Origin: CAUZIZ01 sp965218775
Lineage (GTDB): Bacteria > Acidobacteriota > UBA6911 > RPQK01 > JAJDTT01
DNA: 64,000 nt
Assembly (NCBI GenBank): GCA_965218775.1
Contig: CBDCLS010000005.1
Coordinates: forward strand, 1,612,001-1,676,000
Direction: 5' to 3'
This document shows, piece by piece, positions 26,845 through 33,830 of the stretch. The position numbers and the translations under genes were made by a program. The notes beneath the pieces are model-generated. The model was not told where the DNA came from, did no database searches, and was given only the letters and a program-made list of their open reading frames with translations. Positions within the stretch are counted from its first letter, which is position 1; each line of letters begins with the position of its first letter.

Positions 26845-27567
26845 ATGTCCGCCCTGGCTGGAGCCAATTCGATCTGGCGGGTACCTCTCATTCTGATCTT
26901 TACGGCGCTGATGGCCGCCTTGAGCGTGGTCCTTTCTTTCTCCGCAAGTGCGGTCAGACGACAGGACTGGTGTGCTCGCGCCTGGAGTAGTTTCATCTTA
27001 CGGGTGTCGCGGGTCCGCGTGGATGTGCGAGGCCTGGAAGCGCTTGACTCAACCCAGGCCTACGTCTTCGCGGCCAATCATTTGAGCATGTTTGACATCT
27101 GGGCATTGTTGGCCTGCCTTCCCTACAGCGTCCGCTTCGTGGCAAAGGCCTCCCTCTTTCAGTGGCCGTTATTGGGATGGCATCTGCGGCAGAGCGGCAA
27201 CATTCGGGTGGACCGGCACCATCCGCGCCGTACCATCCGGGCGTTTGAGGAAGCTGGGGAAAGAATCCGAGCGGGAGTTTCCTTCGTGGTATTCCCGGAG
27301 GGGATGCGCACCTTGGGAGGGGAAATAGCGCCCTTCAAGCGGGGGAGCTTCGTACTCGCGCGCCACGCTGGCGCACCCATCGTCCCGATTACCATCATAG
27401 GCTCCCATTTGCTGCTTCAAAGAGGATCGATTCTCATCAACCCGGGCTGCATGGAGGTGATTATCCACTCCCCTATCCCGTATGAGGATTTCAAGGAGCT
27501 GGAGTTGCAGTCCCTGGCCAGCCGCGTTCGTTCGACGATCGTGGAAAGCTATCGGGAGGAGCCTTAG
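26845..27567 (+). CDS. plsC: 1-acyl-sn-glycerol-3-phosphate acyltransferase (PlsC-type)
   Basis: 240 residues from ATG 26845 (MSALAGANSI), with AGGA eight bases upstream; ATG 26836 is an alternative. An N-terminal membrane helix precedes the acyltransferase domain with NHLSMFD (the HX4D motif), RQSGNIRVDR, FPEGMRT and APIVPITI blocks. Makes phosphatidic acid from lysophosphatidic acid. Its stop overlaps the next gene's GTG by one base (TAGTG), so the peptidase gene is coupled to it. Confidence 0.9.
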   Translation: MSALAGANSIWRVPLILIFTALMAALSVVLSFSASAVRRQDWCARAWSSFILRVSRVRVDVRGLEALDSTQAYVFAANHLSMFDIWALLACLPYSVRFVAKASLFQWPLLGWHLRQSGNIRVDRHHPRRTIRAFEEAGERIRAGVSFVVFPEGMRTLGGEIAPFKRGSFVLARHAGAPIVPITIIGSHLLLQRGSILINPGCMEVIIHSPIPYEDFKELELQSLASRVRSTIVESYREEP

Positions 27568-28757
27568 TGGACGAAGGTAAGAAGCAAGTTGCTCACATCC
27601 AAACAGCCCTGAGTGAACTGAAGATTCCGGCCTGGCTGTTCTACGACTTCCGCAAACTGGATCCCATTGCCTGCAGTATCCTGAAGTTCGAGCCCGATTA
27701 TCACGCAACGCGCCGCTGGTTCTATCTGGTTCCCGCAGAAGGAGAACCGGCCAAACTGGTGCACCGCATCGAGTCCTCGATGCTCGATCATCTACCAGGA
27801 CCCAAGCACGTCTATCTCCGTTGGTCGGAACTGCACTCGCAACTCAGAACCATTCTGCAGAATAGAACTTCGGTGGCGATGCAGTATTCCGAGCTGAACG
27901 CCATCCCCTATCTTTCCCGGGTGGACGCGGGCACGGTGGAGCTGGTCCGAGGCTGTGGCCCGTCGGTCCTGTCTTCGGCTGATCTGATTCAACACTTCGA
28001 AGCCGTCTTGGATAGTCGGCAGCTCGAGCTTCATCGGGAGAGCTCGCAGCAGATTACATCCATCGTCAGGGAAGCTTACGAATTTGCCGAAGCGGAAATC
28101 CGAGGGAGCGAGCATACTTCTGAGTATTCGGTCCAGCAGTTCATCATGAGCCGGCTCCAAGAGTCCGACCTGGTGACCGACTCCCCACCCATCGTAGCCG
28201 CGAATCAGAATAGTGCGGATCCCCACTATCAGCCCAACTCGGATGTCTCTGACAAGATCACACGAGGTGATTTTCTACTGATTGACCTCTGGGCAAAGTC
28301 GTCGATCGAGGCGTCTGTCTATGCTGATATCACCTGGAATGCCTTCTTTGGTGAAACACCCCCAGCACGGATCGTTCAGGTTTTTGATCTGGTTCGGCAG
28401 GCTCGGGACCGAGGCGTGGAGTTTCTCCGCGAGCGACTCGCCCAGAATCAGCCTTCTCAGGGCTGGGAAGTCGACGACGCTGTCAGAGAAGTCATCCGCA
28501 GCGGGGGGTTCGAGGACTCCTTTATCCACCGGACCGGACACAATCTAGGGGTAGAGCCCCACGGCAACGGCGTCAATTTCGACAACCTGGAAACCCATGA
28601 CGAGCGGGGCGTGATTCCGGGTCTCCTCTGTACCATCGAGCCGGGAATCTACCTGGACCAGTTCGGCGTCCGCAGCGAGATCAACGTCTCGATTTCCAAA
28701 GACGAGGTAGAGGTGACTACGGCACCCCAGGACCGGCTAGTCTGTCTAGCTTGCTGA
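27567..28757 (+). CDS. M24 family aminopeptidase (Xaa-Pro dipeptidase-like)
   Basis: 396 residues. The pita-bread metal site is complete: LIDLWA and VYADITW aspartates, HRTGHNLGVEPHG histidine, CTIEPGIY glutamate and VRSEINVSI glutamate. An N-terminal creatinase-like domain covers about 1-155. GTG 27567 is used, with GGAGGA upstream overlapping the end of plsC. Cleaves dipeptides or N-terminal residues next to proline in the cytoplasm. It is the last chromosomal gene before the cassette array. Confidence 0.9.
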   Translation: MDEGKKQVAHIQTALSELKIPAWLFYDFRKLDPIACSILKFEPDYHATRRWFYLVPAEGEPAKLVHRIESSMLDHLPGPKHVYLRWSELHSQLRTILQNRTSVAMQYSELNAIPYLSRVDAGTVELVRGCGPSVLSSADLIQHFEAVLDSRQLELHRESSQQITSIVREAYEFAEAEIRGSEHTSEYSVQQFIMSRLQESDLVTDSPPIVAANQNSADPHYQPNSDVSDKITRGDFLLIDLWAKSSIEASVYADITWNAFFGETPPARIVQVFDLVRQARDRGVEFLRERLAQNQPSQGWEVDDAVREVIRSGGFEDSFIHRTGHNLGVEPHGNGVNFDNLETHDERGVIPGLLCTIEPGIYLDQFGVRSEINVSISKDEVEVTTAPQDRLVCLAC

Positions 28758-28773
28758 CTAGATGAGCGATGAT

Positions 28774-28935
28774 CTAGAGAAACGTCTGGAACTGGTCGCG
28801 AGTCAGTCCGGACTGCCTGACGATTGATTCCAGGGTGCCACGTTTGAGGTCTTGGTTGATAGGGGAGAGTCACACGGAGGGTCGGGTTGTCAGCGTCTCT
28901 CAAGTGGCTGAATCTGCGGGCGTTGGTCGTGAGCA
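28774..28935 (-). pseudogene. hicA (YcfA-type mRNA interferase) remnant, frameshifted and 5'-truncated
   Basis: Read on the minus strand, one frame gives RRFSHLRDADNPTLRVTLPY and a frame shifted by one base continues NQDLKRGTLESIVRQSGLTR DQFQTFL before a stop at 28774. Together they match the C-terminal half of HicA toxins (…NPTLRVTvPYHn-DLKrGTL…IRQ-GLT…). An in-frame stop and attC-1 (28936) cut off the 5' part, including the catalytic His region. No hicB partner is seen. Non-functional relic, perhaps of a terminal cassette. Confidence 0.72.
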
Positions 28936-29022
28936 GCTAACGGATGGTGGCCCACCTGCGGCGGCCACACCTTAAGAACACTAGAAAATACTGGCCGCCG
29001 CCAGGTGCAGCCAGGTGTTAGC
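28936..29022 (-). other. attC-1 recombination site
   Basis: GCTAACG (28936) and GTGTTAGC (29015-29022) are the outer boxes. Inner arms CCACCTGCGGCGGCCA and TGGCCGCCGCCAGGTG pair with unpaired bases typical of attC. Terminates the cassette that carries the two overlapping genes at 29034-29611. Confidence 0.85.
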
Positions 29023-29033
29023 TGGTGTCCAGA

Positions 29034-29369
29034 CTACGCAACCTCGGTCGCTGTCGCCAGTCGCCGGTTCACGACCTGCCAGAATGTCCTTACAGCGCTG
29101 GGTTTGCTCTCGAAGAAATCTTCGAAAAAGCCCGGATCATTTAGCGGTATAGGGTACGCATATCGCTCGCCATCTTCACCAAACTCACTGACCCAATCGC
29201 TCGGCTCGCTTCGGTCGGACAGACGGAAAAGGACGGGTGGGTAAAGATACGGGCGACCGGAATCATTCAAAAGGCGAAACTCGTCGCTTTCGATTCCGAT
29301 CACGACGTACGGCTGGCCGGGAGTCAAGTCAGGATATTTCGGATCCTTCCGTCGCAATTTCACAATCAT
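29034..29369 (-). CDS. Cassette-borne hypothetical protein, possible partner of the upstream toxin-like gene
   Basis: 111 residues, no signal or membrane segment. It begins MIVKLRRKDPKYPDLTPGQP, a small beta-rich domain (YVVIGIESDEFRLLNDSGRPY) with an aromatic/acidic C-terminal half (DWVSEFGEDGERYAYP, FFEDFFES). Its ATG overlaps the stop of the gene at 29366 (ATGA), so the two are coupled. The layout (small basic protein followed by an acidic protein) resembles toxin-immunity or TA pairs. No family function known to me. Confidence 0.75.
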   Translation of the reverse strand: MIVKLRRKDPKYPDLTPGQPYVVIGIESDEFRLLNDSGRPYLYPPVLFRLSDRSEPSDWVSEFGEDGERYAYPIPLNDPGFFEDFFESKPSAVRTFWQVVNRRLATATEVA

Positions 29370-29611
29370 GGCCGATGGACCGATATCTGTTTCACTTCTA
29401 CCCTGCCGATTCCTGGATGCTCATACCAGTGATACTCAAACTGCTCACCGCCGATCTCAAATGTGGGACTGCTCTTTTTCGACCATTTCGAGGCCCTTCC
29501 ACCGTACCGGTGAACAAGGCGCTGAATTTCTCGAATTCCCTTCCCTCGTGCTATAACACGGGCCTGAGCCAGCAGTCTGCGAGTCAGTTTCGGACTGGTT
29601 TCTGCTTCCAC
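29366..29611 (-). CDS. Cassette-borne small basic protein, toxin-domain-like
   Basis: 81 residues from GTG 29611. It has a basic helical N-terminus (TRRLLAQARVIARGKGIREI) and a C-terminal strand block EYHWYEHPGIGRVEVKQ that resembles the ends of polymorphic-toxin nuclease domains from Rhs-type proteins. Such a free-standing domain in a cassette, coupled to a second gene, could be a toxin whose antidote is the 29034 product. The resemblance is from memory and not verified. No ribosome site is obvious. Confidence 0.6.
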   Translation of the reverse strand: MEAETSPKLTRRLLAQARVIARGKGIREIQRLVHRYGGRASKWSKKSSPTFEIGGEQFEYHWYEHPGIGRVEVKQISVHRP

Positions 29612-29689
29612 GCATCGCTATTGTCGCAGGCCGGTCTGCGACAATTCTAACAAACGAGACCTCGACGCATTTTCAATTCGTCGAGCCCA

Positions 29690-29774
29690 GCTAACGTTGT
29701 TCTCTGCGACAGGCCAGCACGGCGACGAATGACGACAGGCGCCGGCGGCCTGTCCGCAGCAGCATGAGGTTAGA
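29690..29774 (-). other. attC-2 recombination site
   Basis: Outer boxes GCTAACG (29690) and GGTTAGA (29768-29774). CTCTGCGACAGGCC pairs with GGCCTGTCCGCAGCAG with bulges. Lies 20 bases from the stop of the HEPN-motif cassette gene. Confidence 0.8.
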
Positions 29775-29793
29775 ACGCGCGGTTCTCGCATCT

Positions 29794-30282
29794 TTAAGCG
29801 ATCTCGCCGGCGCTCCCTAGCAGGCCGATGTACAGCGCTTGCATACGCCGAATAGCTCTCTCGTTCAGCTTAATTGTTGATCCGGAAAGCTCAAAATAAG
29901 GTTCGATCGGTGTTTTTCCGTTTTGCCCTAGCACTTTGGCTGCCTTTAGATCCTTGAGAAATTGCTGAACTCGAGTGAGGCACGTTGCGTCGTCTACTCC
30001 CGATACATCTGAACCAGTATGGACGTACGCGTTTCGTAGGCAGCGAACTACCTCAAACTCATCGACGCGAAAGTTATGCGTCTTCCAAGCGGTACGACCA
30101 AGCGTTTCCTCCAGACTCGACATGCAGGCGACGATCATCATCCCGCCGAGATGATGATACCAGTCTTCCGCTCGATATCCCTTTCCGGTAACGGCATGGT
30201 CTTTCACCGGCGCTTCCGATAGTAGGCGATGCATGTCGCCGGCGAAGTCCAAATACTGCTGCCCCTTGCTTTTTGGTACCAC
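29794..30282 (-). CDS. Cassette-borne helical protein with HEPN-type RNxxxH motif
   Basis: 162 residues from GTG 30282, with GAGGAG just upstream; the longer frame starts inside attC-3 and is rejected. The predicted fold is all-helical. R83-N84-A-Y-V-H88 is exactly the R-N-x3-H active-site signature of HEPN ribonucleases, set after an amphipathic helix (VDEFEVVRCL) as in that superfamily. HEPN proteins are frequent in toxin-antitoxin, abortive-infection and CRISPR effector systems. No MNT-type antitoxin lies next to it. RNase activity is inferred only from the motif. Confidence 0.65.
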   Translation of the reverse strand: MVPKSKGQQYLDFAGDMHRLLSEAPVKDHAVTGKGYRAEDWYHHLGGMMIVACMSSLEETLGRTAWKTHNFRVDEFEVVRCLRNAYVHTGSDVSGVDDATCLTRVQQFLKDLKAAKVLGQNGKTPIEPYFELSGSTIKLNERAIRRMQALYIGLLGSAGEIA

Positions 30283-30295
30283 TTTCTCCTCACGT

Positions 30296-30381
30296 TCTAA
30301 CGACAAAGTTGAGCGGCGCGGACGGATCGCCAAGTAAGGCGGCTAACGATTAACCGCGTCCGCTCCAACGCCTTGTGAGGC
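30296..30381 (-). other. attC-3 recombination site
   Basis: TCTAACG (30296) and GTGAGGC (30375-30381) are the outer boxes. GTTGAGCGGCGCGGACGG pairs with CCGCGTCCGCTCCAAC, the classical L/R-box spacing of attC. Lies ten bases from the FkbM gene stop. Confidence 0.87.
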
Positions 30382-30390
30382 GGCGGCGCC

Positions 30391-31131
30391 TTAAACAGCA
30401 AGTAGCTCCCGACATTCATCAAGTGATGTCTGACCGATTGGAAACAGACGATAGCCAGCGGATTCGAGGAATCTACAGCACCTCTGATGGACATCGATTC
30501 CATGTGTGGAAAGGACGAATACTGGGTGGAACTCGCTTATCACTTTAGCACTTCCATTCAGTGCAAGAACTTCTGCTCCCTCAATGTCCATCTTAATGAG
30601 GTTCGGGGGTGGAATTTTCGCGTTTAGCACTAGTTCGTCCAGGCTGACGGTCTGCACGTCCAACTCACCTTGAGCATCAATGTGCCACATGGAGCTTGAT
30701 GGACCACTTAACAGGCGGCCACAGCCATCGTCATTGGATACGGCCGCTTCGACAATCGCAACGTTGCTAACTGAGTTAATCTGCAGGTGTTTCTTAAGAT
30801 AAGTCAGATTTCTTGGGACGGGCTCAAATGCGACGAACTGCCCACTGTCTCCAACGAGAAGCGAACCCAGCAGTGTATAGAAACCCACATGAGCGCCGAC
30901 ATCAAAGATGACATCGCCTTCCTTTACGTATTTTTCTAAGAGAATTTGCTGATTGCGCTCGTAGCTGCCTAGCCAGCATCCACTGTTGCTTGACCCAACA
31001 ATCCATCGACGTCCCCTCAGGGTCCCCTGTATTATCGGAAGTCGAGTCTCCGCCGGAATAAGAGATAGCGGCCATCGAAGGGCTCGCCCAATCAATGTAC
31101 TCCTGTCAATACCTGAAAAGTTTAAGATCAT
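30391..31131 (-). CDS. FkbM-family SAM-dependent methyltransferase (cassette gene)
   Basis: 246 residues. Class I methyltransferase core with motif I VIFDVGAHVGFYTLLGS, motif II VAFEPVPRNLTYLKKHL and the FkbM hallmark LIKMDIEGAEVLALNG. FkbM proteins O-methylate sugars, polyketides or glycolipids. As a lone cassette the substrate cannot be inferred; such genes are common in surface-glycan loci. Enclosed by attC-3 and attC-4. Confidence 0.9.
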   Translation of the reverse strand: MILNFSGIDRSTLIGRALRWPLSLIPAETRLPIIQGTLRGRRWIVGSSNSGCWLGSYERNQQILLEKYVKEGDVIFDVGAHVGFYTLLGSLLVGDSGQFVAFEPVPRNLTYLKKHLQINSVSNVAIVEAAVSNDDGCGRLLSGPSSSMWHIDAQGELDVQTVSLDELVLNAKIPPPNLIKMDIEGAEVLALNGSAKVISEFHPVFVLSTHGIDVHQRCCRFLESAGYRLFPIGQTSLDECRELLAV

Positions 31132-31145
31132 TGTCGCAAATCGCT

Positions 31146-31204
31146 GCCTAACGTTTGGCTCACCGGCGCGCTTTAGCGCGTCCGCGTGTAGCCGCTTGTT
31201 CGGC
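31146..31204 (-). other. attC-4 recombination site (59 bp)
   Basis: GCCTAACG (31146) and TTGTTCGGC (31196-31204) are the outer boxes; TTGGCTCACCGGCGCGC pairs with GCGCGTCCGCGTGTAGCC. At 59 bases it has the length of the classical '59-base element'. The last codons of the DUF2161 gene run into it. Confidence 0.92.
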
Positions 31205-31912
31205 TGTCTTGTGCTGAGTTGTCAGGTTTTTGGAGATTGTGTCCTCTGCTTCTTCCCGCCAAAGAGGGATCTCCTGCTTTCCTCGAGGAGAGAGTTCATA
31301 CACACCACGTGATACCCTGTCAAACCATCCGTATACGTCTCTGTACAAGATATCCCTGGCCTTCGGCTCTCGGAGAGTCCTGGCAACGTGTGAAGCCTTG
31401 GTCGGCCCTTGCTCCTGAAGGAACCGAGCAATTACCAGGGCTCGCTGTCGGTAGACGGTCATGAGGCCCTTTTTCTTCTCTGTCCCGCCGAGGTTCGGGT
31501 CACCTACCCGCTTCATGAACTCACCAAGCAGACGTTCCTGGCGGTGCTTCGATTTGCGAGGTCTATACTCGCCAGGATCGAGAACCACCTTTACGCTACC
31601 GGTCTCACAGTGCGAATCAATCACCACCAGCCCCAAACCAAGCATCCTTAGCAACTTGATAATGTTCCTCCGTCGCCTGTTCAGAGTTCTATCTTGTTTA
31701 GGGATGCCGATGTACACTTTCGGAGTCAGCGATAGCCTTTCAACTGCCTGGAGTACAACGCTGAGGTTGAGAGAGAGCTTGAGTTCTACGACGATAGGAG
31801 CTTCCTTACCTCGTACTGCCAGGGCATCACAGTCCTGGACCTCCCCCTTCACCTCATAATCCTGAGATTCCAGAAACCGCTTCAGGGGCAGATAGAGATC
31901 AGATTCCTTCAT
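31160..31912 (-). CDS. DUF2161 protein: PD-(D/E)XK nuclease-like domain plus winged helix (cassette gene)
   Basis: 250 residues from ATG 31912 (MKESDLYLPLKRFLE). The N-terminal half has the PD-(D/E)XK arrangement CDALAVRGKEAPIVVELKL, with Asp then E-L-K as the metal site. The C-terminal part (about 155-220) looks like a winged helix (THVARTL-type helix, DVYGWFDRVSRGVYELSPRG). The last ~15 codons are encoded by attC-4. The annotation of this family as putative nuclease is sequence-based; its natural role is unknown, though a defence role would fit the array. Confidence 0.85.
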   Translation of the reverse strand: MKESDLYLPLKRFLESQDYEVKGEVQDCDALAVRGKEAPIVVELKLSLNLSVVLQAVERLSLTPKVYIGIPKQDRTLNRRRRNIIKLLRMLGLGLVVIDSHCETGSVKVVLDPGEYRPRKSKHRQERLLGEFMKRVGDPNLGGTEKKKGLMTVYRQRALVIARFLQEQGPTKASHVARTLREPKARDILYRDVYGWFDRVSRGVYELSPRGKQEIPLWREEAEDTISKNLTTQHKTAEQAATRGRAKARR

Positions 31913-31927
31913 GCCTACCCCTTCTAT

Positions 31928-31990
31928 GCCGAACGGACTGGCGCTCATCTGCGGCGTGAAGCGCCGTCAGGCTGGATCACCTTGTTAGAC
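31928..31990 (-). other. attC-5 recombination site
   Basis: GCCGAACG (31928) and TTGTTAGAC (31982-31990) are the outer boxes. Inner arms CTGGCGC...GCGGCG and CGCCGTCAGG pair around GTGAAG. Confidence 0.87.
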
Positions 31991-32074
31991 GGCTGAGCCT
32001 ACGATCCATGGCCAGTTCTTGGCCCTCATTGCAGTGGATCCTCTCCCCTGCTGCGTTTCCTGTCTCCATGAGGC
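31991..32074 (-). other. Minimal cassette body without a clear gene
   Basis: Only about 84 bases separate attC-5 from attC-6. A 30-codon frame (METGNAAGERIHCNEGQELA, then ten more residues) crosses it and ends inside attC-5, with no ribosome site. It could be an ORF-less cassette, a promoter cassette or a small RNA cassette. Confidence 0.5.
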
Positions 32075-32172
32075 GTCTAACGCGATGCCGCTCAGCCGCG
32101 AGCGGCCCATCGCAATCGTACGAATTAACCTTTCGCGACCGGGCCGCTCGTCGGCTGAAACGGCTTGTTAGC
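32075..32172 (-). other. attC-6 recombination site
   Basis: GTCTAACG (32075) and TTGTTAGC (32165-32172) are the outer boxes. GCTCAGCCGCGAGCGGCCC pairs with GGGCCGCTCGTCGGCTGA around a ~35-base variable loop. The 3' end of the alpha/beta hydrolase gene is encoded inside it. Confidence 0.9.
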
Positions 32173-32946
32173 ATCTTCTCGCGCGGCAGATCCGAGCGCT
32201 CGACGTAGGACCGCTCGCGTGATGTCCTGTTGTCGCTCTCTACTGATCGTCGGTGAGCCATCAAAGAGCTGGTGGCCGTAGTGACCGAACTGCGAATGGT
32301 TACCGCCCTTGATGCTGACCCACTCGGTGTCGGCTGGCAAAAGATACCTGGTCTCGTCGATCATCTCAACCGTCGCGACACCATCGTTTGATGCGAAGAC
32401 CTTTGTAATTGGTGTACGCAATTGCGACAAGTCGATCGTCTTCGGGTGTGATGTGCCGATCAGGACAAACGCCGCCACACCCTGCGGGCTCCCCCTCGCC
32501 AAGCGGCAGGCGAGTGCAGCTCCGAGCGAGTGGCCCGCGACCACCCACCCGTGAACCGTGTCGTTCCCTTCAAGGACGGCACGAACGCGATTTACTGCGG
32601 TCCGCTTGTGCCGTTCGAGTGGTGCGAGCCTATACGGTAGCCTCACTACGAAAACCGGATATCCGTCATCGGCTAGCGGGCGCAGCAAAGGAGCATACGC
32701 CTCAGCCGCGACACCTCCACCAACGATGAACACCAAGCCAGAACGATGGACGATCGATCTGGGCCTGAACGTCAACGTCTGGGGCGACCTATCGACCGTT
32801 ACCCGCGAGTCGCTAGTGAGCAGTGCGGGCGCGACACCTTGGGTACGAAACGAATTGAGCAGCCACGCGGTGGACACGACAGCCCACACGATGAAGCCAC
32901 GCCGAATCCACCGACGCATAGCTGTGTGTTCTTGGGTGGACTTCAT
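32125..32946 (-). CDS. Alpha/beta hydrolase with N-terminal membrane anchor (cassette gene)
   Basis: 273 residues from ATG 32946 (GGA five bases upstream); ATG 32919 is an alternative. A membrane helix lies at about 15-33. The hydrolase core has VFIVGGGVAAEAYAPLLRPLAD, nucleophile elbow GHSLGA, an acid in FASNDGVATVE and a histidine in KGGNHSQFGHYG. The last codons (NKPFQPTSGPVAKG) are read from attC-6, as often seen for cassette genes. Substrate unknown. Confidence 0.87.
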   Translation of the reverse strand: MKSTQEHTAMRRWIRRGFIVWAVVSTAWLLNSFRTQGVAPALLTSDSRVTVDRSPQTLTFRPRSIVHRSGLVFIVGGGVAAEAYAPLLRPLADDGYPVFVVRLPYRLAPLERHKRTAVNRVRAVLEGNDTVHGWVVAGHSLGAALACRLARGSPQGVAAFVLIGTSHPKTIDLSQLRTPITKVFASNDGVATVEMIDETRYLLPADTEWVSIKGGNHSQFGHYGHQLFDGSPTISRERQQDITRAVLRRALGSAAREDANKPFQPTSGPVAKG

Positions 32947-32974
32947 ATTCCGCGTCTGGCCTTCTCCCGTTGAT

Positions 32975-33097
32975 GCCTAACGGCTTCCTGCTCAGCGGCG
33001 AAACGGCGCGCGGCGGTCGAACGGAGGTGGTGAGATGCTGGCGCTGAGGCAAGCGAGGCGGTAGAGCGTTTCGTCCGCGTGCAGCGGGGGGTTATCC
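32975..33097 (-). other. attC-7 recombination site with long insert
   Basis: GCCTAACGG (32975) and GGGTTATCC (33089-33097) are the outer boxes. CTGCTCAGCGGCGAAACG pairs with CGTTTCGTCCGCGTGCAG. The loop region contains an ~86-base segment (33011-33097) shared with the site at 33744-33830. Confidence 0.75.
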
Positions 33098-33551
33098 CGC
33101 GCCCCGGCCGCTACTATGGTTCTTAGGTCCCTTCCTCAAACCACAGCAACCCCATCTAGCTGCCCCCGAAGCAAGCGACGCCCGCGTCGAACGTGGACTC
33201 CGTGATCGGCTGCCACGAGCATCTTTGCCCGGCCTCCCTAGAAACCGCTTTCGCACGGCCACTCCACTGCCTAGCACCATGTCACACATGTAGTGGCGGG
33301 TTTGCAGATGGGGCTTGCGAGGCGAGATCAAGGCGGCAGGAGGAAGACGATGCTTGGCCATCTTCGACGACGACCAACACAGAGATCGTCCGCAACCCCC
33401 GTCTGCCCTGTGGGTGGCGACGGGACGGGCCGATGGCTTTGTCTCTCCTCCTCCACGATGAAAAACATCGCGTCGTCGTCGTTTCGCGCCCTCGACGCCG
33501 TCGCGCTCGCCACAAACCCGACACTACATGTGTGACATGGTACTAGTGAGG
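33098..33551. other. Stretch without a gene between attC-7 and the small membrane-protein gene
   Basis: 33098-33270 shows no recognisable gene. 33271-33546 is the MITE. Open frames on both strands through the MITE are a by-product of its GC-rich, symmetrical sequence. Together they separate the cassette gene at 33552 from its attC by about 450 bases. Confidence 0.55.
33271..33546. mobile_element. 276-bp MITE with 34-bp terminal inverted repeats
   Basis: The left end 33271-33304 (CTAGCACCATGTCACACATG ...) and right end 33513-33546 match in inverted orientation at 32 of 34 positions. Both outer ends are CTAG, so either the repeats include it or it is a 4-bp target duplication. There is no transposase inside. 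It was inserted into a cassette after the array formed, or was carried in by it. Confidence 0.85.
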
Positions 33552-33731
33552 TTACTTGTGATGCGACCGCATTCGGACTCGCGTGATGAAATACCATCCC
33601 ATACCAAATACAATCAGCAGTATTGGAATTCCACCTGGTTCACTATCTGCATAAATCTTCCCCGCCATTAATATGAGCCCGATCACAATAGTCATTGCCG
33701 ATAGTATTGTATGCACCTTTAGCTTCTTCAT
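33552..33731 (-). CDS. Small two-helix membrane protein (cassette gene)
   Basis: 59 residues from ATG 33731 (MKKLKVHTILSAMTIVIGLI...). Two membrane helices at about 8-25 and 33-50 are joined by ADSEPGGIP, with a basic C-terminus RVRMRSHHK. No family recognised. The attC belonging to it would be attC-7, now displaced by the MITE. Confidence 0.6.
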   Translation of the reverse strand: MKKLKVHTILSAMTIVIGLILMAGKIYADSEPGGIPILLIVFGMGWYFITRVRMRSHHK

Positions 33732-33743
33732 GGTGTCTTGAGG

Positions 33744-33830
33744 CGGTCGAACAAAGGTAGTGAGACGCTGGCGGTGAGTCAAGCGAGGCGGTAGAGCGTT
33801 TCGCCCGCCTGCAGCGGGGGGTCATGCCGC
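33744..33830 (-). other. attC-8, partial site
   Basis: Shares about 86 bases with attC-7, including TAGAGCGTTTCG(T/C)CCGC and GCAGCGGGGGGT, but the left arm with CCTAACGG is missing and the sequence passes directly into the start of the 33731 gene. Probably a recombined or deleted attC. Confidence 0.5.

Noticed and set aside
33092..33535. Overlapping open frames on both strands (80-90 codons)
   Set aside because: They are produced by the symmetrical GC-rich MITE and its flank. No ribosome sites or recognisable motifs.
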